6,507 bases of DNA from Acidobacteriota bacterium (GTDB taxonomy: Bacteria; Acidobacteriota; Terriglobia; Terriglobales; Acidobacteriaceae). The DNA lies in the NCBI GenBank assembly GCA_021778875.1, contig JAJYBT010000155.1:1-6507 (forward strand), written 5' to 3'. The position numbers and the translations under genes are program-made. Shown here piece after piece: positions 6,119 to 6,507 of this stretch (the first letter of the stretch is position 1; each line of letters starts with the position of its first letter). Below the pieces are notes generated by a model, which saw only the letters and a list, made by a program, of their open reading frames with translations, was not told where the DNA came from and ran no database searches.

Positions 6119-6159
6119 CAGGCGCAAGGAGAATCGTAGTGCATTCTCACGCACTCACG

Positions 6160-6507
6160 CTAAGGTTTGCGGTACGGACCTGATCCTGACGAGCTCCTCG
6201 CAAAGTCGCCGCTCTTGCCGCCCGACTTTGCTTCGAGCTGAATGTTGCGGATGACGATGCTTTTATCGAGTGCCTTTGTCATGTCATAGACGGTGAGCGC
6301 GGCCACGGCGGCGGCGGTGAGCGCCTCCATTTCGACTCCGGTGGGGCCGGTGGTGGCTGCGGTGGCGGTAATGCGCACGCCGCCCGGGGCAATTTCCGCC
6401 GTCACATCCACGAGGGAGAGCGGCAGCGGATGGCACATGGGAATCAGCCCGGCGGTCTGCTTGGCCGCCTGGATTCCGGCGAAGCGCGCCACCTCCAGCG
6501 GATTGCC
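6160..6507 (-). CDS. moaC: Cyclic pyranopterin monophosphate synthase MoaC, C-terminal part
   Basis: The last 115 codons of moaC; the gene runs off the right edge and lacks its start (full MoaC is about 160 residues). MoaC acts after MoaA in the cytosol, converting the cyclic GTP-derived intermediate to cyclic pyranopterin monophosphate, the first stable intermediate of molybdenum cofactor synthesis. Family signatures appear in order in the fragment: [16 protein letters not shown] (1-16), LIPMCHPL with the active-site His (26), [20 protein letters not shown] (56-75) and the catalytic DMTK Asp-Lys pair (75 and 78), then KSGGKSGDF. The short Ser/Gly-rich tail after it is normal variation. The reading frame is uninterrupted to the window edge, so the GTG at 6492 is internal. 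Other moa genes would lie outside the window. The stop is 53 bp from the GH30 ATG, so read-through into GH30 is possible. Confidence 0.96.
   Translation of the reverse strand, partial: GNPLEVARFAGIQAAKQTAGLIPMCHPLPLSLVDVTAEIAPGGVRITATAATTGPTGVEMEALTAAAVAALTVYDMTKALDKSIVIRNIQLEAKSGGKSGDFARSSSGSGPYRKP

Noticed and set aside
5243..6139. 298-codon plus-strand open frame
   Set aside because: Antisense to the GH30 gene with its intact catalytic residues; Gly/Arg/Val-rich shadow with no recognisable domain.
6107..6154. Longer GH30 reading from GTG at 6154
   Set aside because: It lacks a ribosome site and puts charged residues before the signal peptide; the ATG at 6106 has AAGGAGG 5 nt upstream.

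Overview
The window is GC-rich and almost fully coding. It looks like a chromosomal segment from a member of the Acidobacteriota (Terriglobia-like). That placement is an inference from three things: a short di-heme cytochrome resembling the reaction-centre cytochrome c family that is abundant in that phylum, a secreted repeat protein of a style I associate with those genomes, and the general codon and GC character. No rRNA, tRNA, insertion sequence, phage gene or CRISPR array is visible.

Layout from left to right: (1) the last 46 codons of a plus-strand membrane protein (1-141); (2) a strong 11-bp hairpin at 184-217 between convergent genes; (3) a minus-strand acyl-lipid/acyl-CoA desaturase (241-1212) with all three histidine boxes and a TATAAT element upstream; (4) a minus-strand exported protein of unknown function (1367-2749) with four D-[SP]-D-R-P-x-L repeats and two six-proline tracts; (5) a divergent plus-strand pair, a Bcp-type peroxiredoxin (2849-3322) overlapped by a 3-methyladenine DNA glycosylase of the AAG/MPG family (3301-3966); (6) a plus-strand secreted di-heme cytochrome c starting at TTG (4079-4624); (7) convergent to it with only 6 bp between, a minus-strand secreted GH30 glycosidase related to glucosylceramidase (4631-6106); (8) the 5'-truncated end of moaC for molybdenum cofactor synthesis (6160-6507, minus).

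The only obvious functional pairing is the overlapping peroxiredoxin and alkyl-base glycosylase, both protecting against chemical damage and probably co-transcribed. The remaining genes are housekeeping or envelope functions placed side by side: lipid desaturation, periplasmic electron transfer, extracellular glycan or glycolipid hydrolysis and cofactor synthesis. I do not see a convincing new multi-gene system. The least explained item is the repeat-containing exported protein, followed by the cytochrome whose mature ends carry near-identical proline motifs.
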